Below, piece by piece: positions 5,359-5,410 of a stretch of 5,410 nt of DNA. The notes below the pieces were generated by a model, which did no database searches, was not told the origin of the DNA, and saw only the letters and a list, made by a program, of their open reading frames with translations. Each line of letters starts with the position of its first letter. Positions within the stretch are counted from its first letter, which is position 1. The position numbers were made by a program, and so were the translations under genes. Source of the DNA: an uncultured Selenomonadaceae bacterium (GTDB lineage Bacteria > Bacillota > Negativicutes > Selenomonadales > Selenomonadaceae); NCBI GenBank assembly GCA_945637225.1, contig CALZDE010000152.1, forward strand, positions 1-5,410. Direction: 5' to 3'.

Positions 5359-5408
5359 ATATAACGACTAAGAGATGTCCCCCACTTCTATAAGTGGCGG
5401 GTACCTTA
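5359..5408. repeat. Right copy of 50-bp hairpin-bearing inverted repeat
   Basis: Perfect reverse complement of bases 1-50, with the same hairpin (5379-5400) and GGTACC. It is preceded by the unrelated sequence TTCAATTC, so the shared unit begins at ATATAACGAC, as in the left copy. It lies in the AT-rich region upstream of fprA and faces outward, like the left copy, so any larger element it belongs to continues beyond base 5410. Confidence 0.95.
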
Positions 5409-5410
5409 TT

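Noticed and set aside
1..5410. CRISPR array, tRNA or rRNA genes
   Set aside because: No regularly spaced direct repeats, and no tRNA- or rRNA-like sequence recognised on either strand; the only long exact repeat is the terminal inverted pair.

Overview
The window looks like chromosomal DNA of a low-GC anaerobic member of the Firmicutes/Bacillota. The evidence is AGGAGG-type ribosome sites, a Bacillus-style STAS/anti-sigma pair, an oxygen-detoxifying A-type flavoprotein, and panB with a DUF2520 Rossmann partner. A Negativicutes or clostridial host is a reasonable guess, but no taxonomic marker is present.

Layout. Bases 1-50 and 5359-5408 are perfect 50-bp inverted copies of one hairpin-bearing repeat, so both edges run outward into the same kind of element. 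Just inside the left copy, on the minus strand, is a very AT-rich GATC restriction-modification cassette: a Dam-type adenine methylase (974-162) followed 14 bases later by the start of a DpnII-like restriction endonuclease. Only about 33 native endonuclease codons remain before the reading frame enters the repeat and stops. A promoter (1076-1048) and an upstream terminator insulate this operon from a plus-strand partner-switch pair: a STAS anti-sigma antagonist (1212-1532) and an RsbW/SpoIIAB-like ATPase (1550-2002), with no sigma-factor gene beside them.

A strong promoter at 2023-2051 then starts a structured RNA of about 170 nt, with a long closing stem, an asymmetric bubble, an apical arm and its own intrinsic terminator. 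The RNA lies directly ahead of panB (2276-3115) and is either a panB leader or a 6S-like small RNA. panB is followed one base later by a Rossmann/DUF2520 gene (3117-3968) that may act in pantothenate synthesis. panC and panD are absent. A bidirectional terminator (3975-4009) separates this operon from the convergent fprA flavodiiron gene (5195-4029, minus).

The most striking signals are these: (i) the restriction gene is broken exactly at the repeat; (ii) GATC occurs only twice in 5.4 kb, although the same-composition word AGCT occurs more than 25 times, which suggests long exposure to GATC restriction; (iii) an unassigned structured RNA precedes panB. Together (i) and (ii) suggest a GATC restriction system that shaped the genome and has now lost, or conditionally lost, its nuclease, leaving a solitary methylase.
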